The notes below the pieces were generated by a model. The model saw only the letters and a list, made by a program, of their open reading frames with translations. It had not been told where the DNA came from and did no database searches. The position numbers and the translations under genes were made by a program. This document shows positions 26,335 to 27,027 of a stretch of DNA of 27,027 nt, piece after piece (positions within the stretch are counted from its first letter, which is position 1; every line of letters begins with the position of its first letter). Origin of the DNA: a virus; IMG/VR virus record IMGVR_UViG_3300013233_000219, positions 1 to 27,027 of that record. The stretch is one strand, 5' to 3'.

Positions 26335-26568
26335 TTACCCCCGAATCCCACGATACTTACGCAATAATACATTGAAATCATGTGTGGAGTAATTAATAGA
26401 TTTTGCTTCAGCAACAAACAATTCCGATTCCCGCATAGGAACAAGAACCACAGTAATGTTTCCATCCACCGCAATATTGTGGGAGTTGTATTTCAGGCCT
26501 TTTGGTGTGGCAGTCTTCTCATCTGTCTTCGGATTGTGTAGTTGTTTGATTAGGTCAAATTCACTCAT
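26335..26568 (-). CDS. Small unknown protein (77 residues)
   Basis: Unrecognised. It begins MSEFDLIKQLHNPKTDEKT, has a central beta pattern (SHNIAVDGNITVVLVPM), and a basic C-terminal end (RKYRGIRG). The start is ATG 26568 with GAGGAA upstream. It is the first gene of the long leftward late transcript, 45 bases after a late-type octamer at 26613-26620. No membrane segment or signal peptide. Role unknown. Confidence 0.7.
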   Translation of the reverse strand: MSEFDLIKQLHNPKTDEKTATPKGLKYNSHNIAVDGNITVVLVPMRESELFVAEAKSINYSTHDFNVLLRKYRGIRG

Positions 26569-26612
26569 TATTGTAGATTCCTCATAAATTTATTATATTT
26601 ATTTGTACTACG

Positions 26613-26620
26613 TATTTATG
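26613..26620 (-). promoter_or_regulatory. Leftward late-type promoter octamer
   Basis: Minus-strand CATAAATAC, 45 bases before ATG 26568. It is back to back with the rightward octamer at 26625, only four bases (CAAC) apart. Confidence 0.6.
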
Positions 26621-26624
26621 CAAC

Positions 26625-26632
26625 CATAAATA
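26625..26632 (+). promoter_or_regulatory. Rightward late-type promoter octamer
   Basis: Plus-strand CATAAATA followed by AAGG, 38 bases before ATG 26670. Together with 26613-26620 it forms a divergent pair at the point where gene direction switches. Confidence 0.58.
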
Positions 26633-26669
26633 AAGGAAAGATATCTATTTTTACAAGAGGACACACTTC

Positions 26670-26984
26670 ATGGCTGGAGCACTAATTACATCATTTTTTA
26701 CCAAGAGGGGCGTTCCGGCTTCTGATATAGAGATAGAAACCCCTGGTTTCCCTATAGTCAGAATATGGGAAGTGGTTGACGGTCTGGCCGCCAGCGATAT
26801 GTTTGTGGGTGAGTTTGTGATGACCCCTATAGAAGATGGAGTGGCGGATGATGGCTTTTATAAGTTTGAATTTGTTACTGTTGATGGGTATAACCCATTA
26901 AGTACTTATATATTTAGATCTGATGGTGGATCTACGTTACCAGCTAGTGAACAATACCAGGTGGCCAGGTTGGATCCAGCTTAG
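26670..26984 (+). CDS. Plus-strand protein of unknown function ending in a suspicious TAG
   Basis: The only plus-strand gene in the window: 104 residues to a TAG stop at 26982-26984. It starts at ATG 26670 with a good AGAGGA site nine bases before and a late-type octamer further upstream. The product has a beta-strand pattern (FPIVRIWEVVDG, FYKFEFVTVDGY, STYIFRSDGGSTLP). After the TAG the same frame stays open for the last 14 codons, reading TNEGIESAVWDATR. That looks like real protein, and the AVWDA motif recurs in phage structural proteins as I remember them. The gene may therefore be longer, through read-through or because the stop is a mutation, or it may end here. I do not recognise the family with confidence. 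Confidence 0.68.
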   Translation: MAGALITSFFTKRGVPASDIEIETPGFPIVRIWEVVDGLAASDMFVGEFVMTPIEDGVADDGFYKFEFVTVDGYNPLSTYIFRSDGGSTLPASEQYQVARLDPA

Positions 26985-27027
26985 ACAAATGAAGGTATTG
27001 AAAGTGCTGTATGGGATGCAACTAGAA

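Noticed and set aside
5286-26984. Alternative genetic code with TAG read as an amino acid
   Set aside because: TAG ends the homing endonuclease, the 322-residue protein and the ParB-like protein at sensible places, and in the 1189-residue gene it is followed immediately by TGA. Only the 26982 TAG is questionable.

Overview
The window looks like part of the genome of a T4-like (Tevenvirinae-type) tailed phage with AT-rich DNA. The evidence is a recognisable set of T4-family recombination proteins (UvsW, UvsY, UvsX, gp32) followed by a long block of virion fibre and decoration genes. All genes but the last run on the minus strand. The host cannot be named from the sequence. Two kinds of promoter signal are visible: near-consensus bacterial sigma70 promoters in front of DNA-metabolism genes, and a recurring T4-late-like octamer (CATAAATA and variants) in front of structural genes.

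Region 1 (1-8774, minus strand) is the recombination and replication block. In transcription order it holds gp32 single-strand DNA-binding protein, UvsX recombinase, a free-standing Vsr-like (EDxHD) homing endonuclease overlapping the 3' end of uvsX, a conserved phage protein of unknown role, an RlaP-like nucleotidyltransferase, an acidic unknown protein, the UvsY mediator, and UvsW helicase, which runs off the left edge. UvsW is interrupted inside its Walker A motif by a 317-residue intein. The intein lacks a nucleophile at position 1 but has the Trp/Cys/Thr triplet of class 3 inteins. Its first LAGLIDADG motif has lost the catalytic Asp.

Region 2 (8775-8960) is a control region. It holds a sigma70 promoter with a hairpin at its predicted transcript start, a late-type octamer, and a strong inverted repeat behind the fibre gene.

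Region 3 (8961-26568, minus strand) is the late structural block. It contains two large fibres sharing an N-terminal domain, a 1189-residue protein with an Asp-box, a PKD-like protein, a smaller virion protein, a ParB-fold protein translationally coupled into the operon, a collagen-like fibre with exact DNA repeats, two further modular fibre proteins and two small proteins. Late-type octamers split it into probable transcripts starting near 26610, 25945, 19910 and 12395.

Region 4 (26569-27027) has two late-type octamers back to back, and the only plus-strand gene. That gene ends in TAG, but protein-like sequence continues in the same frame to the window edge.

The most notable elements are the class 3 intein in the UvsW P-loop, a second and unrelated homing element beside uvsX, and the possible read-through or broken gene at the right edge.
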